64,000 nucleotides of DNA from Robiginitomaculum sp. (lineage in GTDB: Bacteria > Pseudomonadota > Alphaproteobacteria > Caulobacterales > Maricaulaceae). The position numbers were made by a program, and so were the translations under genes. Under the pieces are notes generated by a model that was not told the DNA's origin, made no database searches, and saw only the letters and a list, made by a program, of their open reading frames with translations. The DNA is taken from the NCBI GenBank assembly GCA_021776565.1, contig JAJFFQ010000024.1, positions 1 to 64,000 on the forward strand. Reading direction: 5' to 3'. Within the stretch, counting starts at the first letter, position 1. Every line of letters starts with the position of its first letter. Shown piece by piece: positions 1-7,682 of the stretch.

Positions 1-37
1 AAATTCATCGCGCCCTTCAGGGTTTGGCGAAAAAGGC

Positions 38-105
38 CAATCTGCGGCGTAAATTTTCCTTGAATAGGGATAAACCTGTCCTTCGTCGAATTTACTGGCA
101 TCTTA
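38..105 (+). repeat. Left arm of a 68-nt inverted repeat
   Basis: This arm matches the reverse complement of 514-581 without gaps at 57 of 68 positions. It includes a 20-nt exact core at 57-76 (TCCTTGAATAGGGATAAACC). The two arms enclose the rpmJ promoter and gene. One reading frame through the left arm is open from the window edge to about 152, so the arm could be the tail of a truncated coding sequence, but I recognise no product. Confidence 0.8.
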
Positions 106-230
106 ACCTTCCTCGCCAAACAGAATTGCGTAATCCAATTGGGTTCAGACCCTAGTATGTTGGTGATATATGTTTTCATTTGCCAAGCATGACCGGGTTT
201 TACAGGCAAATCAATTTACAGATAATTTTG

Positions 231-259
231 TTGACATAAAAGCACTCAGGAAATACGTT
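231..259 (+). promoter_or_regulatory. Sigma-70-type promoter of rpmJ
   Basis: An exact TTGACA -35 (231-236) is followed by a 17-nt spacer and TACGTT (254-259). The start would be near 266, giving a leader of about 50 nt that contains a terminator-like hairpin before rpmJ. The assignment rests on sequence match only. Confidence 0.5.
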
Positions 260-272
260 CCGCGCCTTGATG

Positions 273-302
273 AAACCCGCCCGCCTTGGTGCGGGGTTTT
301 TA
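273..302 (+). terminator. GC hairpin plus T-run inside the rpmJ leader
   Basis: AAACCCGC pairs with GCGGGGTTT across a short loop and runs into TTTTT, the shape of an intrinsic terminator. It lies between the rpmJ promoter and the rpmJ start codon. It may end upstream transcription or attenuate rpmJ; the sequence alone does not decide. Confidence 0.5.
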
Positions 303-318
303 TATGAAACATAGTCCG

Positions 319-444
319 ATGAAAGTCAGAAGTTCGCTTAAATCTTTGAAAAACCGTCATCGCGATTGCAAGGTTGTGCGCCGTAAGGGCCGTGTCTATG
401 TGATTAACAAGACTGACCCGCGTTTCAAAGCCCGCCAAGGTTAA
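319..444 (+). CDS. rpmJ: 50S ribosomal protein bL36
   Basis: A 41-codon gene encodes the small basic large-subunit protein bL36. The N-terminus [16 protein letters not shown] and the segment [19 protein letters not shown] are characteristic. It is the longer, 41-residue proteobacterial form. It has a single Cys (Cys17) and so lacks the Cys/His zinc-binding set of the short form. An in-frame ATG at 304 would add five residues, but 319 gives the conserved start. The gene stands alone, with its own promoter and a hairpin-containing leader, inside a long inverted repeat. The strand opposite carries a 75-codon shadow frame that is not real. Confidence 0.93.
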   Translation: MKVRSSLKSLKNRHRDCKVVRRKGRVYVINKTDPRFKARQG

Positions 445-513
445 TACTGTTTAACGATAAACCCCAGGGTCAGGCCTCATTACTATCATACAATTCTGTC
501 TGTCATATCAGTA

Positions 514-581
514 TAAGATGCAAGCAAAGTGGACGATGGACCGGTTTATCCCTATTCAAGGACAGTTTGCGATGCAGATTG
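514..581 (-). repeat. Right arm of a 68-nt inverted repeat
   Basis: The reverse complement of this segment matches 38-105 at 57 of 68 positions. The rest of the 445-728 gap, between rpmJ and the aldolase, shows no convincing gene or terminator. Confidence 0.8.
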
Positions 582-728
582 TACTGAGATGACATACCGT
601 AACGGCAATGCATGTTTTGTGCCTGAATACGTCGAAAGGCTTTGAAAATGAACCACATTTCCTGCACCCTTTCTCCTGTTCAGTCAAAAAACCTGCTCTT
701 GCAGAATGGATGATATTAAGGGGCTGGC

Positions 729-1373
729 CTAGCTTTCACGCCCGTATTTACAGGTTTTCATTTTTTTCAACACCTGATCCATTTGCGTATCGGTCAAGGT
801 TTTTGGCGTGCCAATTTGCAAGGCACCCCAATACTGGTGCGCCAGTGTTTCCACCTCGCGCGCCAGCCACAATGCCTTATCCAGGCTGGCGCCACAGGCA
901 ATCATACCGTGATGAGCCATCAGGCAGGCAAACCGTTCATCAAGGGCTTCAAGCACATAATCACTAAGCTCCTGCGAGCCAAAAGTTGCATACGGGCAGC
1001 AACGAATATCCTTCCCGCCAGCCACCGTCACCATATAATGCACTGCCGGTATGGGTTTTGCCAACAGCGCCAGCATGGTGGCGTAAGTAGCGTGGGTGTG
1101 AACCACAGCGTTTATGTCTGGCCGGGCCGCCAAAATATCACGGTGAAAGCGCCATTCACTTGACGGAGTATGCAGCCCTTGCGCCGTGCCACCCATATGC
1201 AGAAGTACGATGTCTTCTGGTTTCATCTGATCGTAGGGCATAGCCGAAGGCGTTATCAGCAAACCATCGCCAAAACGCACGCTCACATTACCCGCCATAC
1301 CCTGGTTAAGCCCCGATGCGTTCATGGCAAGACAAGTTTTTATAATAGTAGATCGTAAGCCTTGTTCATTCAT
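729..1373 (-). CDS. Class II aldolase/adducin family protein (FucA-like)
   Basis: A 214-residue zinc-dependent aldolase of the L-fuculose-phosphate aldolase fold. The catalytic set of E. coli FucA is present at identical numbering: Glu73, and zinc ligands His92 and His94 (VHTH) and His155 (MAHHGM). It starts 5 bp after the SDR stop codon and is probably co-transcribed with it. mtnA lies in the divergent operon 1.2 kb away, so the plausible substrate is 5-(methylthio)ribulose-1-phosphate or 5-deoxyribulose-1-phosphate, cleaved to DHAP and an aldehyde as in the DHAP shunt of Rhodospirillum rubrum and some E. coli. That substrate is inferred. Other sugar-phosphate aldolase or epimerase roles are possible. 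Confidence 0.85.
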   Translation of the reverse strand: MNEQGLRSTIIKTCLAMNASGLNQGMAGNVSVRFGDGLLITPSAMPYDQMKPEDIVLLHMGGTAQGLHTPSSEWRFHRDILAARPDINAVVHTHATYATMLALLAKPIPAVHYMVTVAGGKDIRCCPYATFGSQELSDYVLEALDERFACLMAHHGMIACGASLDKALWLAREVETLAHQYWGALQIGTPKTLTDTQMDQVLKKMKTCKYGRES

Positions 1374-1378
1374 AACAA

Positions 1379-2182
1379 CTACCAGTTTGCCCCGCTCAAC
1401 ATACCACCATCAACAACTATATTACTGCCGCTTACCCAAGCACTCATGGGTGAGACGAGATAAAGCACCGCCATAGCCACATCTTCGGGCTTGCCTAATC
1501 GGCCAAGAGGTGCCGATGCCTTCCAGCGCGCCACGCCTTCGGGCCAGTCTTCATCCAGCCTCGGGCGGGTAATCAGACCGGGCGATATTGCATTTACACG
1601 AATACCTTGCGAACCATATTCCAGTGCCGCCCCGCGAGTGAATTGCAGCAAAGCCGCCTTGGCACTGGCATAATGGGCATGACCTGCCGCCGGGGCCAAT
1701 CCTTCGATAGAGGCAATGTTGACGATTGCGCCGGGTGTTTTACCCGCAATCAATGATGCACATACAGCCTGGGTCAGGGCAAAGGCGCTATCCAGCGTTG
1801 CGGCAAACATGGCGCGCCAGTCATCAAGGCTTAACGATTGCAGCGCCTTTACATCCTGCCGGGCGGCATTATTGACCAGAATATCCGGTATGAACCCTGC
1901 CTTGCTTGCTCTCTCAACAAGGTTTGTTGCCATGCCCGGCGCGCTTAAGTCACAGGACAAGATCAGTGCTTGGCCTCCATTGTCGCGTATCTCTTTGGCA
2001 AGAATTTCTACCATATCAATGTTGTTAAAAGCATGCAGAACTGTTTTTGCGCCCACCTCTGCCAACCTTAGGGCAATGCTTTGCCCGATGCCGCCACTGG
2101 CCCCAGAGATAAGAGCGGTATGACCGGAAAGGTCGAGAAATGTGTCAGGTTTCATATTCATAGCAGTGCGCCTAATTGTCAT
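1379..2182 (-). CDS. Short-chain dehydrogenase/reductase (SDR)
   Basis: A 267-residue classical SDR. The nucleotide-binding motif GASGGIG is at residues 27-33, NNAA at 104-107, and the catalytic Ser158, Tyr171 (YASAK) and Lys175 are all present, so it should be an active NAD(P)-dependent oxidoreductase. It is the first gene of the aldolase operon and divergent from cupin-mtnA. A role in reducing the aldehyde released by the aldolase is a guess from context. The start at 2182 has an AAGG-type ribosome site; in-frame ATGs at 2161 and 2155 are alternatives. Confidence 0.85.
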   Translation of the reverse strand: MTIRRTAMNMKPDTFLDLSGHTALISGASGGIGQSIALRLAEVGAKTVLHAFNNIDMVEILAKEIRDNGGQALILSCDLSAPGMATNLVERASKAGFIPDILVNNAARQDVKALQSLSLDDWRAMFAATLDSAFALTQAVCASLIAGKTPGAIVNIASIEGLAPAAGHAHYASAKAALLQFTRGAALEYGSQGIRVNAISPGLITRPRLDEDWPEGVARWKASAPLGRLGKPEDVAMAVLYLVSPMSAWVSGSNIVVDGGMLSGANW

Positions 2183-2222
2183 ATTTGACCTTGGCGGGCA
2201 AATCCCGATAAAGCTTTATCTC

Positions 2223-2600
2223 ATGAATAAAACACAATCTGCAAAAATATTTCATACGAACAATCAGGAATTCTGGACTGATGAGCGTTGTTACATTTCT
2301 GAACTAGTCAATGATAATGCCTGCCCTGATGTTTCGTTGGCGCTGGGGCGTGTTGAACCCGGCGTAAGTACGCAATTGCATACCATTGGCGTAGAAGAAA
2401 TTTACACAGTAAAGCGTGGGTTTGGGCAAATTGAAATTGATGGCAAATGTCTGGATATAAGCCCGGGGGATAGTGTGTGCATTGCTCCCGACCAGAGGCA
2501 ACGCATCACTAACACAGGAAAAGCAGACCTCATTTTTTACCTTTTATGTCGCCCACGCTTTGTTCCTGAAACCTATAAAAATCTGGAAAACTCATCATGA
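2223..2600 (+). CDS. Small cupin-fold protein
   Basis: A 125-residue single-domain cupin. Motif 1 is partial: QLHTIGVEEIYTVKRG keeps one His (53) and the glutamates. Motif 2, PGDSVCIAPDQRQRITN, has Arg where the metal-binding His normally sits, so metal binding may be altered or lost. The start is the ATG at 2223 rather than the longer frame at 2142, which would run into the divergent SDR gene. It overlaps mtnA by ATGA, implying translational coupling and a linked role, perhaps as a sugar-binding or isomerising accessory. Function unknown. Confidence 0.75.
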   Translation: MNKTQSAKIFHTNNQEFWTDERCYISELVNDNACPDVSLALGRVEPGVSTQLHTIGVEEIYTVKRGFGQIEIDGKCLDISPGDSVCIAPDQRQRITNTGKADLIFYLLCRPRFVPETYKNLENSS

Positions 2601-3703
2601 AGGTCAACGGCACGCCCATGCGCACCATCTGGCTCAACGATGATGGCTGGTCCGTGGACATTATCGATCAGACCATATTTCCGTTTTCCTTTGAAACCCT
2701 GACCTTGCGTAATGTTTCCGATTGCGCGCGGGCCATTGCGCAAATGTATGTGCGCGGCGCACCCCTGATTGGTGCGACGGCAGGTTATGGCATGGCATTA
2801 GCCATGCGCGAGGATGCCACAGATGCCGGATTATCACACGCATATGACACCCTTTTGTCCACACGGCCAACGGCGATCAATCTCAAATGGGCACTGGATC
2901 GTTTCAACACGGTGTTAGCGCCTTTGGCGCCAGATGGTCGTATGCGCCGCGCTTACCGGGAAGCAACCCTGCTGTGCGACGAGGATGTGGCGGTTAATAG
3001 TGCCATTGGCAATCATGGCCTTGCGCTCATTGAGAGCATTGCCAAAACCAAAGCACCCGGCGAGGCGATCAATATCCTCACCCATTGCAATGCCGGTTGG
3101 TTAGCCACAGTGGACTGGGGTACCGCGACAGCACCGATTTACAAGGCACATGATAAAGGGGTAAACGTGCATGTGTGGGTGGATGAAACCCGGCCACGCA
3201 ATCAGGGTAATTCACTAACCGCATGGGAACTGGGCCAGCATGGCGTTCCCCACCATGTCATTGTTGATAATGCCGGTGGACATTTGATGCAACACGGGCG
3301 TGTTGATCTGGTGCTGACCGGCACGGATCGTACCTCGGCCAATGGTGATGTTTGCAATAAAATCGGCACGTATCTGAAAGCCCTTGCCGCCCGTGATAAT
3401 GACATTCCGTTTTATGTGGCCTTGCCATCTTCAACCATTGATTTTTCGCTGCATGATGGAATTGCCAATATCCCCATCGAGGAACGCTGCGGCACCGAGG
3501 TTTCTCACGTTTTAGGTCGGACAGAGGATGGCATCGTGCAACGCATGCAGCTTACTCCGGATGGCTCACCTCTGGCCAACCCCGCCTTTGATGTAACGCC
3601 CGCACGATTGGTTACAGGCCTCATTACCGAACGCGGGATTGCCAAAGCCAGCACCAATGCCTTGGCTGCGCTTTTTCCGATGCGGGCTGGCAATACGGCC
3701 TGA
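2597..3703 (+). CDS. mtnA: Methylthioribose-1-phosphate isomerase
   Basis: MtnA converts 5-methylthioribose-1-phosphate to 5-methylthioribulose-1-phosphate in methylthioadenosine recycling. The 368-residue protein has RGAPLIG (53-59), the catalytic Cys164 in THCNAG, VDETRPRNQG (195-204), catalytic Asp244 in TGTD and NKIGTY. These fit MtnA rather than the related eIF2B subunits. None of the usual downstream genes (mtnB, mtnC, mtnD) nor mtnP/mtnK is in the window; a FucA-type aldolase and an SDR sit in the divergent operon instead. The same enzyme also acts on 5-deoxyribose-1-phosphate in the DHAP shunt. Confidence 0.93.
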   Translation: MKVNGTPMRTIWLNDDGWSVDIIDQTIFPFSFETLTLRNVSDCARAIAQMYVRGAPLIGATAGYGMALAMREDATDAGLSHAYDTLLSTRPTAINLKWALDRFNTVLAPLAPDGRMRRAYREATLLCDEDVAVNSAIGNHGLALIESIAKTKAPGEAINILTHCNAGWLATVDWGTATAPIYKAHDKGVNVHVWVDETRPRNQGNSLTAWELGQHGVPHHVIVDNAGGHLMQHGRVDLVLTGTDRTSANGDVCNKIGTYLKALAARDNDIPFYVALPSSTIDFSLHDGIANIPIEERCGTEVSHVLGRTEDGIVQRMQLTPDGSPLANPAFDVTPARLVTGLITERGIAKASTNALAALFPMRAGNTA

Positions 3704-3722
3704 TGGGTCGTAAACTAAGACC

Positions 3723-4271
3723 ATGACACGATGGCTTGCTCTTATGGCGCTGGTTTTTCTGGCCAATCCTGCACCCGCCGATGAGGCTGGGTCATCCGCT
3801 TTGGATGCGCTATTGTCACAACTGACACAATCACCCAGCGAAGCTGAAGCTGAACAAATCGGCGAGGAAATATGGGCAATTTTCTTTGATTCAGGCAGCC
3901 CCACGGTGGATTTATTGCTCCAGCGAGGCATTAGCGCAGAAAAACAGGGGATGACCGACCTTGCCAGTGACTTTTTTGGTGATGTGGTCGAATTTGCCCC
4001 ACAATTTGCCGAAGGCTATAATCGCCGCGCCGGGCTGGAGTTTAAACGCGGCAAATATGATGCTGCTCTGGAAGACCTGAACAAGGCGCTGGAATTACAA
4101 CCCCGTCATTTTGGTGCGCTCACCGGCCTTGGTCTGGTGCTTGAGCGTCTGGGTGCCGAGGCGGCTGCGTATCAGGCCTATTCAGATGCCCTTGCCATCA
4201 ACCCGTTTGAGCAAACCGCCAAAGCCGGCGCAGCACGCCTTGCCTCTGCGGTTAAAGGTCGTTCGCTTTAG
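3723..4271 (+). CDS. Secreted tetratricopeptide-repeat protein
   Basis: A 182-residue protein with an N-terminal signal peptide (ALMALVFLANPAPA, cleavage near residue 19). At least two TPR units follow (residues ~85-175; KRGKYDAALEDLNKALELQP is typical). It is likely a periplasmic protein-protein interaction module. It follows mtnA by 19 bp on the same strand, so it may be read from the same transcript, but it has no obvious metabolic link. It ends 7 bp from the convergent DUF442 gene. Confidence 0.75.
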   Translation: MTRWLALMALVFLANPAPADEAGSSALDALLSQLTQSPSEAEAEQIGEEIWAIFFDSGSPTVDLLLQRGISAEKQGMTDLASDFFGDVVEFAPQFAEGYNRRAGLEFKRGKYDAALEDLNKALELQPRHFGALTGLGLVLERLGAEAAAYQAYSDALAINPFEQTAKAGAARLASAVKGRSL

Positions 4272-4278
4272 AGCAAAC

Positions 4279-4695
4279 CTAACCCAGATATGGCCTTAAA
4301 TTATTGATATCATAGCCAGCACTGGCAGCAGCGTTAATGATAGTCTCTGCCTCCATCTTACCGGCTTGAGACAGCGCCCAGACCGTGGCGGCACGAGCAC
4401 CCGCATGACAATATGCCAGTATTGGCCCAGGTGCGGTCGCCTGAACCTGTGTCAGTTCCTCGATTTGGCCGGACTGCAAACCACTATGTCGAATGGCAAT
4501 ATGGTGATAGGCAAGGCCGTGAATCTTTGTTTCAGCCTCTATATCTGTGCCTTTTGGCTGGCCCCAATTTTCCCCGTCGGGGCGGTTGTTAATAATGGTT
4601 TTATAACCTCTGGCTGCCGCCAGCGCGACATCAGCAGGTCGAATTTGCGGTGAAACGGCGTAAATTTCTGTAAGGGGGCGAATTTTCATTCCCAT
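4279..4695 (-). CDS. DUF442/TIGR01244 phosphatase-like protein (Blh-type domain)
   Basis: A 138-residue protein with the active-site-like loop YCHAGARAA: Cys96 and Arg101 in a C-X4-R arrangement, as in the DUF442 phosphatase domain of beta-lactamase-like hydrolases (Blh). In several alphaproteobacteria and Xylella this domain belongs to the BigR/SqrR sulfide-detoxification regulon. Here it stands alone, without the metallo-beta-lactamase (persulfide dioxygenase) part. It is divergent from an ArsR repressor whose cysteine spacing matches BigR. A role in sulfide/persulfide handling is inferred. Confidence 0.75.
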   Translation of the reverse strand: MGMKIRPLTEIYAVSPQIRPADVALAAARGYKTIINNRPDGENWGQPKGTDIEAETKIHGLAYHHIAIRHSGLQSGQIEELTQVQATAPGPILAYCHAGARAATVWALSQAGKMEAETIINAAASAGYDINNLRPYLG

Positions 4696-4843
4696 AATTG
4701 TCTATCCTGAAGCACTTCCGGTGATTTTAGGCTCTTTGCTCATGACATTCTCATATTTTCTTCGCTTTTTTTGCAGCCACAAGCTAGGGTCTGACTCTAA
4801 ACATCCAACGGGAGTTGGCAGTTACACATGAGTAAACGCTAAT

Positions 4844-5152
4844 ATGACTAGCATAGCACTAGAAGAAATGCAGAATAACGTTGGCAGGGCTTCGGCCTTG
4901 TTGCAAGCCATGAGCAACCCCAAGCGGTTGATGGTCTTGTGTATTCTGGCCGAAGGAGAGTGCTCTGTCGGGGCATTGGCCGAACGGGTTGAGCTGAGCC
5001 AGTCAGCATTATCACAACATTTGGCCCGACTGCGCGAAGATGGATTTGTGAAAACCCGGCGCGAAGCGCAAACAGTATACTACGGCGTTGAAAGCGGTGA
5101 GGTAAATGCTGTACTTGAAGCCTTGCACGGACTTTATTGCTCTAAGGGGTGA
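4844..5152 (+). CDS. ArsR-family repressor, BigR/SqrR-like
   Basis: A 102-residue winged-helix repressor. The recognition helix region is LSQSALSQHLARLREDGFV (51-69). Cys33 and Cys99 are 66 residues apart, the spacing of the persulfide-sensing pair in SqrR (Cys41/Cys107) and BigR (Cys42/Cys108); a third Cys is at 40. This suggests a redox or sulfide sensor controlling the divergent DUF442 gene. The leader at 4804-4817 contains a small CCAAC/GTTGG hairpin. I see no clear operator palindrome. The start ATG at 4844 lacks a strong ribosome site; Met9 is an alternative. The 3' end overlaps the FkbM gene by 11 bp, tail to tail. Confidence 0.82.
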   Translation: MTSIALEEMQNNVGRASALLQAMSNPKRLMVLCILAEGECSVGALAERVELSQSALSQHLARLREDGFVKTRREAQTVYYGVESGEVNAVLEALHGLYCSKG

Positions 5153-5975
5153 GCTTCAAAATCGCATTTTTGCGACCCTTTCCCACTTCGCAATATCCGG
5201 CGTTTTGCGCCAAATTCAGACAATCCACCGCCCAGTTATCATTGCGCTCAATGATGAACATTTTAGGTAACCGCGCTGGCGGACAGGTTTCAAAGAAGGT
5301 CGGCAAAACCTGGTCTTCCGCCCCCTCAATATCAATTTTTATGGCATCGGCACGCTGGATTTTATGCCTGTCCATCAACGCCAACAACGCCATTGTAGGC
5401 ACAGGCGCGGTTTCATTGCCGAGATTGCGACCCCGAGGAGCAAAGCCACTGGCACCGCGATTTTCATGAACGATATTCAACACAGCAACACCCGGGCCAT
5501 CTGATAACGCCGTACCTTCATGAATAATTTGCCCTAACCCGGCTGCAGTGCAGTTAAACCGCAGTCGTCTGGCCATTTCGCCTTGGGGTTCCACCGCAAT
5601 AACTCTGGCTTGCTTGCCCGCCATCCCGGCCACAAACAGCGAGTAAAACCCGGCATTTGCACCAATATCGATAAAGACAAACTTTGAATGGATAATTCGG
5701 GACAAAGCGGCACGCTCGTCCACATCAAAAAATTGCGGCATGAAAGCCACACGCTTTTCGGTTAAATTATCATGCAGGTGAAAACGAACCGGCACGTCAA
5801 ATGTGATTAAATCCAGAGGTCTATCCAGTCCAGCCATTACCAGGCGACGCAATAACCCTGCCCCCAATCGTCCCAACCTGTTCCTCGGCATGGCGCGTGA
5901 CCAGCCAATCAGGCGATTATTAAAACCATTGGGGGCATAGGTTCCCCAGGGAAGGTCATTTTCATCATTTGTCAT
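5142..5975 (-). CDS. FkbM-family SAM-dependent methyltransferase
   Basis: A 277-residue methyltransferase. The SAM motif FIDIGANAGFYSLF, the following VIAVEPQ and the downstream DAIKIDIEGAEDQVL are diagnostic of the FkbM family, which O-methylates sugars and other small molecules. The start chosen is ATG 5975 (MTNDENDLPWG), overlapping the btuD stop by 11 bp. A longer frame to 6011 runs further into btuD and is less likely. Though last in the B12 operon by position, it has no known part in B12 uptake; its substrate is unknown. Confidence 0.85.
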   Translation of the reverse strand: MTNDENDLPWGTYAPNGFNNRLIGWSRAMPRNRLGRLGAGLLRRLVMAGLDRPLDLITFDVPVRFHLHDNLTEKRVAFMPQFFDVDERAALSRIIHSKFVFIDIGANAGFYSLFVAGMAGKQARVIAVEPQGEMARRLRFNCTAAGLGQIIHEGTALSDGPGVAVLNIVHENRGASGFAPRGRNLGNETAPVPTMALLALMDRHKIQRADAIKIDIEGAEDQVLPTFFETCPPARLPKMFIIERNDNWAVDCLNLAQNAGYCEVGKGRKNAILKLTP

Positions 5976-6702
5976 CCACCAAGTATCCGCGTTTATCAAA
6001 GGCAAGGCCATAGGCGGCGGTGAAGGATTTGGCAGTCAACACTTTTCCCGGCGCACCATCTTCGCCAATAATACCCTCATTCAAAAATACCAACCGGTCA
6101 CAATAACGCGCCGCCAAGGGCAGGTCATGCAAAGCACAAAGCACACTGGTTCCGGCCTGTGCGCGGGCGTGCAAAATACCCATAATGCGGTGCTGCTGGG
6201 CTGGATCCAGTGCATTGCTCGGCTCATCGACCAGCACGACCGGCGTTTGTGCGCAAAGCGCACGAGCCAACAACACCCGGCTTCGCTCACCACCGGACAG
6301 CGTGTTGATTGTTCGTGATGCAAGTCGATCAACGGCACACGCTTGCATGGTGTTTTCTACCGCCGCCTCATCCTCTGCCACACTTGATGCACTGGCATAA
6401 CGGCCAAGCCGGACAAGATCACGTACCTGCATAGCCCAGTGTACCGGGCCATTTTGCGGCAAATAAGTTATTCGCCGCGCCCGGTCTCGCAATGTTAATT
6501 CAACCAAGGATATATCATTGACATAAACCGCTCCTGTTGTGGGCGCCAACAACCCCATAATCATGCGCAGCAAAGTGGTTTTTCCCGCACCGTTTGGGCC
6601 AACAAGACCGGTAAGGCCGGAACCAAAACTGATATTGATGCCATTGAGAATCGATGCACCACCCGGCCCCCCATAGATATTTTCAAGACATACGACCGTC
6701 AT
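5965..6702 (-). CDS. btuD: Vitamin B12 ABC transporter ATP-binding protein
   Basis: A 245-residue ATPase of the FecCD/BtuCD importer class. Walker A GPNGAGKT is at 35-42, Q-loop Gln83, signature LSGGE 135-139, Walker B VVLVDE 155-160 and the H-loop His192. It powers cobalamin import across the inner membrane through BtuC. The ATG at 6702 overlaps the btuC stop (ATGA); the open frame extends upstream but only over btuC. Operon btuB-btuF-btuC-btuD, controlled by the upstream cobalamin riboswitch. Confidence 0.9.
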   Translation of the reverse strand: MTVVCLENIYGGPGGASILNGINISFGSGLTGLVGPNGAGKTTLLRMIMGLLAPTTGAVYVNDISLVELTLRDRARRITYLPQNGPVHWAMQVRDLVRLGRYASASSVAEDEAAVENTMQACAVDRLASRTINTLSGGERSRVLLARALCAQTPVVLVDEPSNALDPAQQHRIMGILHARAQAGTSVLCALHDLPLAARYCDRLVFLNEGIIGEDGAPGKVLTAKSFTAAYGLAFDKRGYLVDDK

Positions 6703-7682
6703 GGAAACGCCCGCCTGTGCCGAACAACCAGAAAAAGAAAAAACGGGGCGCCCAGCAAAGCTGTAGTTACGCCAAGGTATAATGGTGTACCAGGGCCACC
6801 AAGAAGTCGAGCCAGCATATCCGCGCCTAAAAGCAAAAATGCCCCGGCAAATGCTGATGGCACAATTAACGCACCAGGCTTTGCCCCTAAAAATGGTCGC
6901 AACAAATGCGGTGCTGCCAAGCCTATAAAGCCAATAGCACCCGACACGGCAACACCGGAGCCGACGCAAAGCAGCGTTCCGGTCACCACCAATTGCCCTG
7001 TGCGCGCTGGCGAAACCCCAAGGCTACGTGCTGTGTCCTCACCAAGGCTAAGAGCATTAAGCGCAGCGCCGGATAGCCCAAGAATTCCGATACCCAAAAC
7101 AACAAGTGGCGCGGCAAAGGCCAACTCATTAAAACTGCGATCAGCCACCGAACCCATCAGCCAATAAGCAATTTCTGACAAGGCCCAGGGATTAGGCGAA
7201 AGGTTCATTAAAAGCGCGGTTAACGCCACACTAAGCGAAGACAATGCCACCCCGCCAAGGATTACGCTGGTGATCGACGCTTCATCACGAGCCAGCAATA
7301 GTAATACGGCAGCAGCAACCCCTGCACCAGCCATGGCCGCGGCAGGTAAAACCCAGAACGAGGCTGCCGCCGCTCCAAAATAAAGTGCCGCAACGGCACC
7401 CAGACCGGCAGTGGCTGAAATACCGACAATCCCCGGATCGGCCAACGGGTTGCGTAAATAACCTTGCAAGGCGGCGCCCGAGGCACCAAGCCCCGCACCG
7501 ACAAACAGGGCAAGCAGCGTTCGGGGCAGCCGAATTTGCCAAAACACCAGCATCCGGGCTGGATCGCCCTGATGAGTTAAGGCGTCAAAAAACTGCGCCG
7601 GGCTGTAAGACAAGTCCCCCAACATCAAAGAGGTCGTACCCATAATTAACAAACTGGCAAAACCAACAAGCCCGACCTTCAT
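6699..7682 (-). CDS. btuC: Vitamin B12 ABC transporter permease
   Basis: A 327-residue FecCD-type permease with about nine to ten hydrophobic segments. The early segment RLPRTLLALFVGAGLG followed by ALQGYLRNPLADP is the hallmark of the family. It forms the inner-membrane channel that takes cobalamin from BtuF. The start overlaps the btuF stop by ATGA and the end overlaps btuD by ATGA, so the three transporter genes are translationally coupled. B12 rather than siderophore specificity is inferred from the riboswitch and the BtuB-like receptor. Confidence 0.9.
   Translation of the reverse strand: MKVGLVGFASLLIMGTTSLMLGDLSYSPAQFFDALTHQGDPARMLVFWQIRLPRTLLALFVGAGLGASGAALQGYLRNPLADPGIVGISATAGLGAVAALYFGAAAASFWVLPAAAMAGAGVAAAVLLLLARDEASITSVILGGVALSSLSVALTALLMNLSPNPWALSEIAYWLMGSVADRSFNELAFAAPLVVLGIGILGLSGAALNALSLGEDTARSLGVSPARTGQLVVTGTLLCVGSGVAVSGAIGFIGLAAPHLLRPFLGAKPGALIVPSAFAGAFLLLGADMLARLLGGPGTPLYLGVTTALLGAPFFLFLVVRHRRAFP

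Noticed and set aside
211-438. 75-codon frame opposite rpmJ
   Set aside because: It is the antisense shadow of the 41-codon bL36 gene, whose protein sequence is unmistakable.
4696-4843. BigR operator between the DUF442 gene and the ArsR gene
   Set aside because: No convincing A/T-rich palindrome of the expected size was seen, only a small hairpin in the leader.
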